A DNA stretch of 37,294 bases from Clostridia bacterium (GTDB taxonomy: Bacteria > Bacillota > Clostridia > Christensenellales > Aristaeellaceae), in assembly GCA_017544935.1 (NCBI GenBank), contig JAFYDF010000143.1:1-37294 (forward strand). The letters are read 5' to 3'. The notes under the pieces were generated by a model. The model saw only the letters and a list, made by a program, of their open reading frames with translations, had not been told where the DNA came from and did not search any database. Within the stretch, counting starts at the first letter, position 1. The number at the start of each line of letters is the position of its first letter. The position numbers and the translations under genes are program-made. Positions 8,927 to 16,746 of the stretch are shown here, piece after piece.

Positions 8927-9394
8927 GAATTATCATAAGACGGAATGATCTAATCTATTCGCTGACTTTCACCATTCGGTAGCCTATGCCGACATGGATA
9001 AGAGTAGTGTTAGTAATCCTAGTGCACGTATAAAGAAAATATTAAGATTCATCAGTAAAGGAGTTCCGGTTATTCTGATTCTGCCGTCTATGCGGGATAT
9101 GCCTGGATGTATCGAGATGATAATGGCATTACTTATGATGCTTGATGCAGTGATTGCTTATCAAGCCTGCTTTTCTGTTGAGATGACCACCGGTTTGTAT
9201 TATACTGGATCTGCCGCTAACGGCTAAAAGCAGCTCTGGCAGTGAGATTGTACTCATCGCATTTTGTGATTGTTTTCTGCTTGCCGGAATATGCATTTTT
9301 TTCGATTTCAGAAAAGGGAAATGCCTGTGATCATCCCATTGTCCGGCGGATGCAGGCGTTAAGCAATAATAAAGATCAGGAACCGTGAGAAACC
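8927..9394. other. intergenic stretch without a convincing gene
   Basis: About 470 bases. One open frame at 8994-9227 (77 codons) has no ribosome site and reads like random sequence. In another frame, 9059-9145 reads a more protein-like tail (YAGYAWMYRDDNGITYDA then stop), which could be the worn end of a lost gene, but nothing upstream is in frame with it. No tRNA, riboswitch or transposon ends were recognised. The piece is AT-richer than the flanking operon. Confidence 0.4.
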
Positions 9395-9793
9395 ATGGAG
9401 AATACTGCTGAACAATACTTCGTACAGACATATATTAAGAAAAACCGGCGCGATCGTCTGCTTTTTGAGCTTTCAGCTGAAAAAAGAAGATATGACGGAC
9501 TAAGCAGATTCTGCCATCAGGCAGGAGAACTGCTAGACCCTGCGAAAATCATTGCAGCAGGCGATGATCTGGAACGGCGACCGGAGTTCCTGCGATTTGT
9601 AAAGCATCACGACGACACATGTTATGTCATTTCTCCGGATTATGAAATGGATGGCAGAACCTTGCAGACGAAGGACGCGGTCAGTCTGGCAGCCGCTTTC
9701 TATGATGCTGTTATTATTATTGGAAGCACATTTGCCATCATCTTTGGCGAGCCCATGAAGGGCGGCAGGGATAAGTACTTGCTGTCAGAATGA
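9395..9793 (+). CDS. conserved-looking hypothetical protein, 132 aa
   Basis: I do not recognise this family with certainty. The protein is soluble, begins with an aromatic/basic helix (QYFVQTYIKKNRRDRLLFEL), then has an acidic stretch with DLERRPEFLRF and HHDDTCYVIS, and ends in a mixed region with AAAFYDAVIIIGSTFAIIFGE. The composition and even spacing of hydrophobics look like a real folded protein rather than a chance frame. The translation start is supported only by a weak AGGA at about 14 bases. It lies between the spacer and a double-GNAT gene. Possible roles cannot be assigned from sequence. Confidence 0.6.
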   Translation: MENTAEQYFVQTYIKKNRRDRLLFELSAEKRRYDGLSRFCHQAGELLDPAKIIAAGDDLERRPEFLRFVKHHDDTCYVISPDYEMDGRTLQTKDAVSLAAAFYDAVIIIGSTFAIIFGEPMKGGRDKYLLSE

Positions 9794-9803
9794 CCATGCA
9801 ACG

Positions 9804-9835
9804 GCCAGTCGGAAACTGGCTGTGATTGTTTTGTT
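9804..9835 (+). terminator. weak possible terminator after the 132-aa gene
   Basis: GCCAGT (9804-9809) pairs with ACTGGC (9815-9820) around a 5-base loop, followed by a T-rich but interrupted stretch (TGTGATTGTTTTGTTG). It starts 10 bases after the stop codon. Confidence 0.4.
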
Positions 9836-9911
9836 GTCGATTCAGGAGAGCATCAATAATCAATGCAACAGAAGATGTTTCCAAGAGGAATACGGGACTG
9901 AGGGTACGCAA

Positions 9912-10874
9912 ATGCTGGAAACAAAAAGACTGCTTCTTCGAAAGTGGAAAGAATCAGACGCGGAAGAATGCTACAGATATGCAAAGGATCCCCGGGTAGG
10001 ACCGATAGCCGGATGGCCGGTTCATACAAGCGTCGAGAACAGCCGGCAGGTTATACGAGACATACTGGCCGTTCCTGAGACGTATGCGATTGTACTGAAG
10101 GAGACTGGCCTGCCGATTGGGAGCATAGGACTGCATCACAATGATCTTGCAGAAAAGGACGATGAAGCCGAGCTCGGCTACTGGCTGGGGGTACCTTACT
10201 GGGGACGTGGCATTGTGCCTGAAGCGGCACGGGAACTTCTTCGGCACGCATTTGAGGATCTGAAGCTGAAACGGGTCTGGTGCGGATACTATAAAGGAAA
10301 TGAAAAGTCGAAGCGAGTACAAGAAAAACTCGGGTTTAAGTTTCAATGGACTACGGAAAACGTACCGGTTCCGCAAATAGGCGAAACGCGCAAAGGATAC
10401 GTTAATCTGATGACAAGAGAGGATTGGCTGAACACTATGAAGATTAAACCTGCAACAATTGATCACGTCGTACGTTATGGCGAGATCTACGCAGCTGCGT
10501 TTTCGGGTGAGCCGTGGAATGATCCATGGAAAACGGAAGATGCCCAGATCCACGTCCGGGAACTTTTGGAAACAAAAACATCTTATGGGCTGGAATATGT
10601 GGAAGAGGGCAAGGTAGTTGGTTTCCTTGTCGGCACTTCAATGCTGTTCCACTACGGCCGCACATTTGAGATCAATGATCTGGCAGTTGATCTTGATTAC
10701 CAGGGACGCGGAATAGCAAAGCAGCTCCTTGAACGATGCATACAGGATATGAAGGAGCGCGGCATTGTTGGGATCCATCTGATCACCAGCGGGGAAGGTT
10801 TCCTTCCGGAGTTCTATGGACGCCATGGCTTTAAACAGGAGAATGAAGTGATCCTGATGGGAATGGAACTGTAA
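9912..10874 (+). CDS. tandem double-GNAT N-acetyltransferase
   Basis: This 320-aa protein is two acetyltransferases in one chain. Residues 1-172 are a RimJ/RimL-type GNAT: they open with METKRL-like MLETKRLLLRKW, contain the acetyl-CoA loop YWGRGIV (about 97-102), and end with the usual LMTREDW. Residues 176-320 are a second, different GNAT beginning MKIKPATIDHV, with its acetyl-CoA loop YQGRGIA (263-269) and FYGRHGFK near the end. The internal Met176 (10437-10439 region) sits exactly where a separate downstream gene would start, so this looks like an in-frame fusion of two neighbours. ATG 9912 is chosen because GAGGG lies 8 bases ahead and the family N-terminus begins there. Substrates are unknown. 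Confidence 0.85.
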   Translation: MLETKRLLLRKWKESDAEECYRYAKDPRVGPIAGWPVHTSVENSRQVIRDILAVPETYAIVLKETGLPIGSIGLHHNDLAEKDDEAELGYWLGVPYWGRGIVPEAARELLRHAFEDLKLKRVWCGYYKGNEKSKRVQEKLGFKFQWTTENVPVPQIGETRKGYVNLMTREDWLNTMKIKPATIDHVVRYGEIYAAAFSGEPWNDPWKTEDAQIHVRELLETKTSYGLEYVEEGKVVGFLVGTSMLFHYGRTFEINDLAVDLDYQGRGIAKQLLERCIQDMKERGIVGIHLITSGEGFLPEFYGRHGFKQENEVILMGMEL

Positions 10875-10908
10875 CGGATTCAGTACCGGGTTAATCCCGG
10901 AGAAAACG

Positions 10909-10960
10909 AAAAGGCGCGCATGCTTATCATCCGAATGAATGATGGAGCAGGCGCGCTTTT
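10909..10960. terminator. bidirectional terminator between the GNAT gene and the M29 gene
   Basis: AAAAGGCGCGC at the left pairs with GCGCGCTTTT at the right (ends 10960), with further inner pairing (GCTTATCAT with ATGATGGAGC). The A-run and T-run flank both sides, so it can stop the plus-strand GNAT transcript and the minus-strand aminopeptidase transcript arriving from the right. Confidence 0.8.
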
Positions 10961-11026
10961 ATCTGCAGAGCCTTTTTCTCAAATGAGAGGGATCGATACT
11001 GCAGCATATTCAGTTTCTGATATTGA

Positions 11027-12250
11027 TCAGAAAGCCCATTTACCCTTCCGGAAGATAGCGACCGTTTTTCCGTCGCGGGTAACGGCATCTATATCCAAAC
11101 CTTCGTAGCCGATCATGAAATCGGTATGAATCATGGAGTCGTTGATGCCCAGAGCACGGCATTCCGCGAGAGTCTTGTTTTCAAAACCCTTGATCGTATC
11201 CGCAAACCCTCTGCCAAGTGCCAGATGGCAAGCAGCATTTTCGTCAAAGAGAGTGTTGAAGAACAGCAGGCCAGATTCGGAAATGGGAGAATCTACAGGC
11301 ACCAGGGCACATTCGCCCAGATAGGCAGCGCCTTCATCCATGGAGATCATCTGTTCCAAGAGGGCCTGATTCTTTTCTGCTTTGACTTCTACAGCCTTAC
11401 CGTTTTCAAAACGGACTGAGAAGTTCTCAATAAGCTCGCCACGGAAAGACAGAGGCTTGGTCGCATAAACAATACCTTCAGCCTTGCCGCGCATAGGCGA
11501 AGTGAAGCATTCTTCGGTAGGAATGTTGGGATCGAAGAAAACTCCCTGGATGGTAGTATCTCCGCCGCCCTTGAATTCCGCTTCGGGAATCATACCGACA
11601 GTCAGGTCAGTGCCGTTGTCACCTTTATAGTGGAGCTCGGCAATGCCCAGACTGTTTAGATAGGCACAGCGAGCCTGCAGATCCTTATTGTGGGCATCCC
11701 ACGCCGCAATGGGATCGTCGGTCACACGGGCTGCGAACAGAATGGCCTCCCATAGCTTTTCGATCGCTTTGCCCTTAGGCAATTCGGGGAAAAGCTTCTT
11801 AGCCCATGCTGCACCGGGAACAGCTGCAATGCACCACTGGCATTTGTTTTCCATTTTATCCATATAGGGCTTCAAAATCGGATAACGCTTCTGACTCGAT
11901 TTTGCGATTTTCGATTGATTGATGCCTTTCAGACCGTCAGGATCCCGGGAAGCTAAAGAGATACGGCAGGGAAGTACATCAGCGTAATGCTGCAGGCGTG
12001 CGATCTCCCAATCATCGACTTTGGACATGGTGGTAACGGTCTGGTGGCGAACTTGCAGCTTTTCAAGACGTTGGTAATTGAACTCGACCGTGACCTTTTT
12101 AGCGCCTGCTTTATAGCATTCATCTACCAGCAGTTCGACAAACTTTGGCTGATCGAGGTCACAGCGAATAATGACTTCCTGGCCTTTTTGAATGTTTACG
12201 CCTGTTCTTGCGATCAGGCGCGCATAATTGCGAAGAACTGTTTGTTTCAT
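11027..12250 (-). CDS. M29-family aminopeptidase (copy A)
   Basis: This 407-aa metallo-aminopeptidase removes N-terminal residues from peptides in the cytoplasm and uses two divalent metals. The M29 ligands are visible: E247 in EECFTSP, E313 in LGECALVP, H342 in NAACHLALG, and H375 and D377 in MIHTDF. The N-terminal half forms the dimer and substrate-gating region of the AmpS/AmpT family, and its length (about 410 aa) is typical. The ATG at 12250 is preceded by AAGGAGA. It is a paralogue of the gene at 12497-13720, with the same length and an identical stretch SPMRGKAEGIVYATKPLS; each has its own promoter. The two may differ in specificity or expression. Confidence 0.92.
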   Translation of the reverse strand: MKQTVLRNYARLIARTGVNIQKGQEVIIRCDLDQPKFVELLVDECYKAGAKKVTVEFNYQRLEKLQVRHQTVTTMSKVDDWEIARLQHYADVLPCRISLASRDPDGLKGINQSKIAKSSQKRYPILKPYMDKMENKCQWCIAAVPGAAWAKKLFPELPKGKAIEKLWEAILFAARVTDDPIAAWDAHNKDLQARCAYLNSLGIAELHYKGDNGTDLTVGMIPEAEFKGGGDTTIQGVFFDPNIPTEECFTSPMRGKAEGIVYATKPLSFRGELIENFSVRFENGKAVEVKAEKNQALLEQMISMDEGAAYLGECALVPVDSPISESGLLFFNTLFDENAACHLALGRGFADTIKGFENKTLAECRALGINDSMIHTDFMIGYEGLDIDAVTRDGKTVAIFRKGKWAF

Positions 12251-12306
12251 AATAAAGGTCTCCTTAAAGTGTACTTTTCGCGGCTATTTCCGCAGCAGAT
12301 AGCCTT

Positions 12307-12335
12307 ATTATATGGGGCAGTCCTGTATTTATCAA
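12307..12335 (-). promoter_or_regulatory. sigma-A promoter of M29 copy A
   Basis: On the minus strand TTGATA (12330-12335), a 17-base spacer and TATAAT (12307-12312). The coding start is 57 bases downstream. Confidence 0.8.
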
Positions 12336-12433
12336 GTTTAAAAACTGTATTAATGGATCAAGGCGGTGTTCAGCTGTAATATGCCTGTCGCTAGTTCGGG
12401 TTATAGTAATCTATTAGCTCCGAATAGTGTTAG

Positions 12434-12474
12434 AAAAAGCGAAGGAGATGCCTTGCACAGACACCTCCTTCGCT
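12434..12474 (-). terminator. intrinsic terminator of M29 copy B
   Basis: On the minus strand AGCGAAGGAG (12465-12474) pairs perfectly with CTCCTTCGCT (12439-12448), followed by TTTTTC. It lies about 20 bases after the stop codon of copy B, so copies A and B are transcribed separately. Confidence 0.85.
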
Positions 12475-12496
12475 GTTGTTCAGGCAGGACAGGGGA

Positions 12497-13720
12497 TCAG
12501 AAAGCCCACTTGCCCCTGCGGAAGATCGGAACAGTCTTGCCGTCACGGGTGATGGCATCGATGTCCAGTCCCTCATAACCGATCATGAAATCGTTGTGTT
12601 CCATGGAATCGTTGATGCCCATTGCGCGGCACTCTTCCAAGGTCTTGTCCTCGAAACCGCTGATGGTATTGGTAAAGCCCATGCCCAGCGCGAGATGACA
12701 AGCAGCGTTCTCGTCGAACAGCGTGTTGTAGAACAGGAGTCCCGACTCGGAGATGGGGGAATTCACGGGCACGAGCGCGCATTCGCCCAGATAGGCCGCA
12801 CCTTCATCCATAGAGATCATCTGTTCAAGGAGTGCCTGGTTCTTTTCAGCTTTGACTTCAACGGCCTTGCCGCCTTCAAAGCGTACGGAGAAGTTCTCGA
12901 TCAGCTCGCCGTTGTAGGATAAGGGCTTGGTCGCATAGACGATGCCTTCCGCCTTGCCGCGCATCGGGGAAGTGAAGCATTCCTCACTGGGAATATTGGG
13001 ATTGAAGCCGATGCCTTTCAAACTGGTCTCAATGCCGCCCTGGAACTCCGCTTCGGGGATCAGACCGACGGTCAGGTCAGTGCCGTTATCGCCCTTGTAG
13101 TGAAGCTCAGCAATGCCCAGACTGTTGAGATAGGCGCAGCGATCAGCCAGATCCTTGTCGTGGGCTTCCCACTCGGCTACGGGATCATCCGTAACACGGG
13201 AAGTGGAGAGAATAGCCTCCCACAGCTTTTCAATGGCTTTGCCTTTAGGCAGGTCGGGGAAAAGCTTCTTTGCCCAAGCAGCGCCGGGAACAGCGGCAAT
13301 GCACCATTGATACTTGTTTTCCATCTTATCCCAGAAAGGCTTGACAATGGGATAGCTCTTCTGATCAGCCTTTGCCATCTTCTCCTGATTGATGCCCTTG
13401 AGCCCATCGGGATCGTCAGAGTCCAGATAGATGCGGCAGGGCAGGGTGTCCACATAATGCTGAAGGCGGGCCTTCTCCCATTCAGTGACCTCACTCAGAG
13501 CCTTAACAGTCTGATGACGTACATGCAGCTTTTCCAGGGGCTGATGGTCGAATTCAACTTTGACCTTGCGGGCACCGGCTTTATAGCACTCGTCTACCAG
13601 CATTTCAACGAATTTCGGCTGGTCCAGGCCGCAACCAATGATGACATCCTGTCCCTTCTGGATGTTGATGCCCGACTGGGCAATCAGACGCGCATACTTG
13701 CGAAGAACTGTTTGTTTCAT
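12497..13720 (-). CDS. M29-family aminopeptidase (copy B)
   Basis: This 407-aa protein is a paralogue of copy A and keeps the same metal ligands: EECFTSP, LGECALVP, NAACHLALG, and an H-N-D triad in MEHNDF replacing H-T-D. Divergence is concentrated in the first half (for example the KALSEVTEWEKARLQHY region) and near the SLKGIGF segment, while the catalytic half is nearly the same. The start is ATG 13720, preceded by TGGAGA; an upstream in-frame extension to 13816 runs through the promoter and is discarded. A consensus promoter at 13776-13804 and its own terminator make it a single-gene unit. The tandem arrangement points to a duplication. Confidence 0.92.
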   Translation of the reverse strand: MKQTVLRKYARLIAQSGINIQKGQDVIIGCGLDQPKFVEMLVDECYKAGARKVKVEFDHQPLEKLHVRHQTVKALSEVTEWEKARLQHYVDTLPCRIYLDSDDPDGLKGINQEKMAKADQKSYPIVKPFWDKMENKYQWCIAAVPGAAWAKKLFPDLPKGKAIEKLWEAILSTSRVTDDPVAEWEAHDKDLADRCAYLNSLGIAELHYKGDNGTDLTVGLIPEAEFQGGIETSLKGIGFNPNIPSEECFTSPMRGKAEGIVYATKPLSYNGELIENFSVRFEGGKAVEVKAEKNQALLEQMISMDEGAAYLGECALVPVNSPISESGLLFYNTLFDENAACHLALGMGFTNTISGFEDKTLEECRAMGINDSMEHNDFMIGYEGLDIDAITRDGKTVPIFRRGKWAF

Positions 13721-13775
13721 AGTAATAATCTCCATTAATCTAATATTTTGATCGTTTCTACAACAGATCAATTTA

Positions 13776-13804
13776 AGTATATTTGGCTGCGCAGTAACAA
13801 GCAA
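13776..13804 (-). promoter_or_regulatory. sigma-A promoter of M29 copy B
   Basis: On the minus strand TTGCTT (13799-13804), 17 bases, TATACT (13776-13781). The start codon is 56 bases downstream. Confidence 0.7.
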
Positions 13805-13844
13805 GCTCAAAAACATTTATAAATGAATTTGCTCACGTTATTGC

Positions 13845-16244
13845 TTAATCGTTAAGATTATAGTAATCCGGGATAAATACGCGCCCTCCGCGGGAGTTGT
13901 GGCGTCTGTAGCAGCTGTCGCATAAACGGTAGGGCCAGTTCCACGGCAGGTGCTTTTTACAGCTGTGGCATACCTTCTGCTGAAGCTTCTGTGTAGACAG
14001 GATATGAATGATCCCTTGCGAGATCAGGTCCTTGCGGCGCTGGATCTCATCCAGGATGATGTCCGGGTCTTCCAGAAACAGACGTGAGTAGTTGTAATAC
14101 AGATCACACCGGCGGTAGTCTGCTTCCAGAGCATCCAGCATCCATATGGTGCATTCTTCCGGATTCAGCAGGCGGGGGATCTGCGTGAGCACTTCGATGT
14201 GTTCACCCTGGCTTTCGGCATGATACATGGCTTTCCATCGCGTCAGCAGATCCGGTTCAGTCTCATCAAAGGGAATACACAGGAAGCGGTAAAGCAATTC
14301 CTTGTTGGTATGCTTGGTTTCCAGCATTGCTGCCAGGGTTGCCATGCGCACCGTTGAAGCCTTGGAAAAACAGCCTTTATCCTGCATCAGCATCCATTGG
14401 TTAATGATCTGTGTCAGGGGCAGGGGAATACCCAGCAGCGATTCGGGGAAACGGATGACTGCTTCTGTAAGCGGTCGCAGGGGTTTGCTGAGAGCGGATG
14501 CTACCAGGCCCTTGAAACCGTAAGCATTGACGTAACCGATGTCATAGATGCCGTAGCGTCCGGCGCGGCCTGCGATCTGCTTGATCTCGGCGTCTGTCAG
14601 GGTGCGTGTGATATCACCATCGTATTTTTCCGATTCCAGGAATACTACGCGCTCAATGGGCAGGTTCATACCCATGGCGATGGCATCGGTGGATACCACC
14701 ACATCGGTTTCGCCCTGGTGGAAGCGTTCCGCCTGATCGCGGCGAACATCCGGCGGCAGAGCACCGTAGATCAGGGACACGCGATATCCTTTGCTGCGCA
14801 GTTCAGCTGCCACGGCATGCACACGGGCTTTGGAGAAAACGATCAGCGCATCGCCCGGGCGTACGGAACCGGGGAACTGGAAACCTTCTTTTTCAACCTC
14901 CAGCGGAGTCATGCGTTCGTGACGTACGATGGAAAGCTCATCGCCGCAGTCTGTGATCATACGGGTCAGGAGCGCCTCCGCATCCGGGCTGGCGCAGGCA
15001 TGGATCTCATCTGCGCAAAGGCCCAGGATAGCTGCTGTCCAGGCTCCGCCGCGGTCCCAGTCAGCGATCATCTGGCATTCGTCAATGACAGCAACGTCAT
15101 AATGGGTATTGAGGTCGGCCATCTCCACAGTACTGGACTGAACGCGGCTGCCGGGTACCCGGATCTGCTCTTCGCCGGTCACCAGCGAGCAGGGCACATC
15201 ATCCATGTTAAGGGTCTCGAACTGCTCTGCGGCAAGCAGACGCAGTGGACCCAGGTAAATGCCATGCCGGGCGCCGCGAAGCCGCTGAACGCCTTCATAG
15301 GTCTTGCCGGAATTGGTGGGCCCCAGATGCAGGATAAATCTGCGCTTCATCTGCCTGGCCAGGGGATAAAGATCACGGTAGTGCTCCGGAATAGCATTCA
15401 GAAGTGCAGTGCGCAGACGCTGTTCTTTTGCCATGCGCGCGTCGTTCTGCTTCTGCAGACGCCGCAGGGACGGATTTTCAGTGATAAGCCTGCGTATGCG
15501 CTTTTCGGGGAACCTGCGCCGGATCTCACCGCACAGGCTGTGCTGGGCATTGCTCACTTCAGCCTTGATCAGTGTGCTGACCTTTTCGCCGTTAGGAGTA
15601 ATGATCCCGCCGCAGGCCGTCAGTTCAGGATGCTCCCGGGTGATCTCTTGCCGAAGCAGGGTGGTCAGGGACTCGGGAAAATACGAGTCTATGATCATGT
15701 TGTTGGAGAGGCCTTTCTGAAAACGGTTCTCCAATACATATGCAGCCACATGCTCGGCTTTCTGCGGGCTTTTGAGGCCTGAAACCAGATCACCCTTTTT
15801 CAGAAAACGTTCTACACGGGCTTCGGTCTCGGTCAGATACTGACCGCGTTTTTCTTCCAGGATCTTTCGGGGAATATGATCATGCAGCAGATTCAATGCT
15901 GCATGCGCCTTGGCCAGTGGTACGCGGCTGCGTTCTACCGACCGCAGGAAAGGCAGGTCTGCTTTGCCTTCTGCCATGATCAATCCTGCCAGACTTTCAA
16001 ACTCTTCCTGGTTATAATCCGAGAAGAGCTCTCCGCGCAGAAGCATCTGGTAGGTCTTGTCCCGGCGCTTTAACTGATACAGCGTATTTTGAAATCCCTG
16101 GCTCTGCAGGTACTTTTCCTTTTCCGCTTCGGACATGTCGCGCGTGACGGGCTTGACTTTTGTCAGTGCCCGCTTGTAAAGATAGTCTTCGCGTTCCTTT
16201 GCTGCAGCCTGAGCATATAACTCCTGCGCTTTTTGCCTGTCCAT
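13845..16244 (-). CDS. SUV3-like DExH-box RNA helicase with C-terminal zinc ribbon
   Basis: This 799-aa protein is an ATP-dependent helicase of the SUV3 type, the group that in mitochondria unwinds RNA for degradation. Walker A is GPTNSGKT (about 308-315) with the SUV3-typical LHLGPTNSGKTYE context. Motif II is VIDECQMI (about 387-394), and DRGGAWTAA follows. The second RecA lobe has LIVFSKARVH, DAIAMGMNLP (motif V) and IKQIAGRAGRYG (motif VI). The C-terminus ends in CHSC..CDSC (about 755-780), a likely four-Cys zinc ribbon. The first 300 residues are basic and helical and match nothing I recognise. The ATG at 16244 is chosen over a GTG at 16253 because AGGAGG is eight bases upstream of the ATG. 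It follows the tautomerase gene at 68 bases on the same strand. Confidence 0.88.
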   Translation of the reverse strand: MDRQKAQELYAQAAAKEREDYLYKRALTKVKPVTRDMSEAEKEKYLQSQGFQNTLYQLKRRDKTYQMLLRGELFSDYNQEEFESLAGLIMAEGKADLPFLRSVERSRVPLAKAHAALNLLHDHIPRKILEEKRGQYLTETEARVERFLKKGDLVSGLKSPQKAEHVAAYVLENRFQKGLSNNMIIDSYFPESLTTLLRQEITREHPELTACGGIITPNGEKVSTLIKAEVSNAQHSLCGEIRRRFPEKRIRRLITENPSLRRLQKQNDARMAKEQRLRTALLNAIPEHYRDLYPLARQMKRRFILHLGPTNSGKTYEGVQRLRGARHGIYLGPLRLLAAEQFETLNMDDVPCSLVTGEEQIRVPGSRVQSSTVEMADLNTHYDVAVIDECQMIADWDRGGAWTAAILGLCADEIHACASPDAEALLTRMITDCGDELSIVRHERMTPLEVEKEGFQFPGSVRPGDALIVFSKARVHAVAAELRSKGYRVSLIYGALPPDVRRDQAERFHQGETDVVVSTDAIAMGMNLPIERVVFLESEKYDGDITRTLTDAEIKQIAGRAGRYGIYDIGYVNAYGFKGLVASALSKPLRPLTEAVIRFPESLLGIPLPLTQIINQWMLMQDKGCFSKASTVRMATLAAMLETKHTNKELLYRFLCIPFDETEPDLLTRWKAMYHAESQGEHIEVLTQIPRLLNPEECTIWMLDALEADYRRCDLYYNYSRLFLEDPDIILDEIQRRKDLISQGIIHILSTQKLQQKVCHSCKKHLPWNWPYRLCDSCYRRHNSRGGRVFIPDYYNLND

Positions 16245-16312
16245 GCCCGTCACCTCCTTACAGCCTGTTTTACGGTGATGTGCCGGATATAACCGGCAAT
16301 CATCCGTTCAGA

Positions 16313-16654
16313 TCAGAAATTGCTTCCGTTCCAGCCCCAGTCAGTCACGGGGTGATAAGTCACATAGATGGCATCCCCGGGGATACCCAGTTTGTCTTTG
16401 AACAGTTCACAGATCTGACCTGTAAGCTTATCATAGTCCTGACTTGAAGCGTGGCCATAGAGACTTACGGCCACATAAGCGCCCTTAGCCAGCTTTTTGC
16501 CGGCCAGCCAGAGGTCGCAATTATCGGTGATGCCAACCATCAGGTAGGTCTCACTCTTATGTAATGTCGTGATCATCTTTCCCAGAGCGGACTTGATCTC
16601 CTCCTTGGTCTCGGGAGCAACGGGAACGGTAATTTTGGAATCGATAAAAGGCAT
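16313..16654 (-). CDS. MIF-like tautomerase
   Basis: This 113-aa protein belongs to the tautomerase/MIF superfamily, whose members use the amino-terminal proline as a catalytic base after Met removal. Pro2 is present (MPFIDSKITVPV), and the overall pattern fits MIF: a first beta strand, a helix with KEEIKSALGKMITTLHK, YLMVGI, and a helix with QDYDKLTGQICELFKDKLGIP before VYVTYHP-like IYVTYHPV. The ending WGWNGSNF matches the MIF-type C-terminus. Phenylpyruvate tautomerase or D-dopachrome-like activity is possible; the true substrate is unknown. GAGGAAA lies ahead of the ATG. It sits between a DUF218 gene and the SUV3-like helicase and may be co-transcribed with the latter. Confidence 0.85.
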   Translation of the reverse strand: MPFIDSKITVPVAPETKEEIKSALGKMITTLHKSETYLMVGITDNCDLWLAGKKLAKGAYVAVSLYGHASSQDYDKLTGQICELFKDKLGIPGDAIYVTYHPVTDWGWNGSNF

Positions 16655-16746
16655 GACTGTTTCCTCCTTGATTTTTTATGGCAGATTACTTGCCGTCCTT
16701 TTCAGCGTTGAGGCATATTTAGTAGATTGCTGCCAGGAACCGGAAT

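Noticed and set aside
9059-9145. Protein-like tail YAGYAWMYRDDNGITYDA in another frame
   Set aside because: Too short, closed by a stop just upstream and without a continuing frame; only noted as a possible remnant.
8994-9227. 77-codon open frame in the spacer
   Set aside because: No ribosome site, low complexity of hydrophobic runs and no family resemblance; treated as non-coding.
10051-10251. Minus-strand and alternate-frame open frames inside the GNAT, M29 and helicase genes
   Set aside because: They are shadows of the real genes: GC-rich codon use keeps opposite frames open, but they have no ribosome sites or family motifs.
16245-16253. GTG start of the helicase at 16253
   Set aside because: It overlaps the AGGAGG site; the ATG at 16244 is at normal spacing.
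16281-16298. TGCCGG/CCGGCA hairpin as a terminator
   Set aside because: Stem of six pairs with no T-run, inside the short gap between tautomerase and helicase genes.
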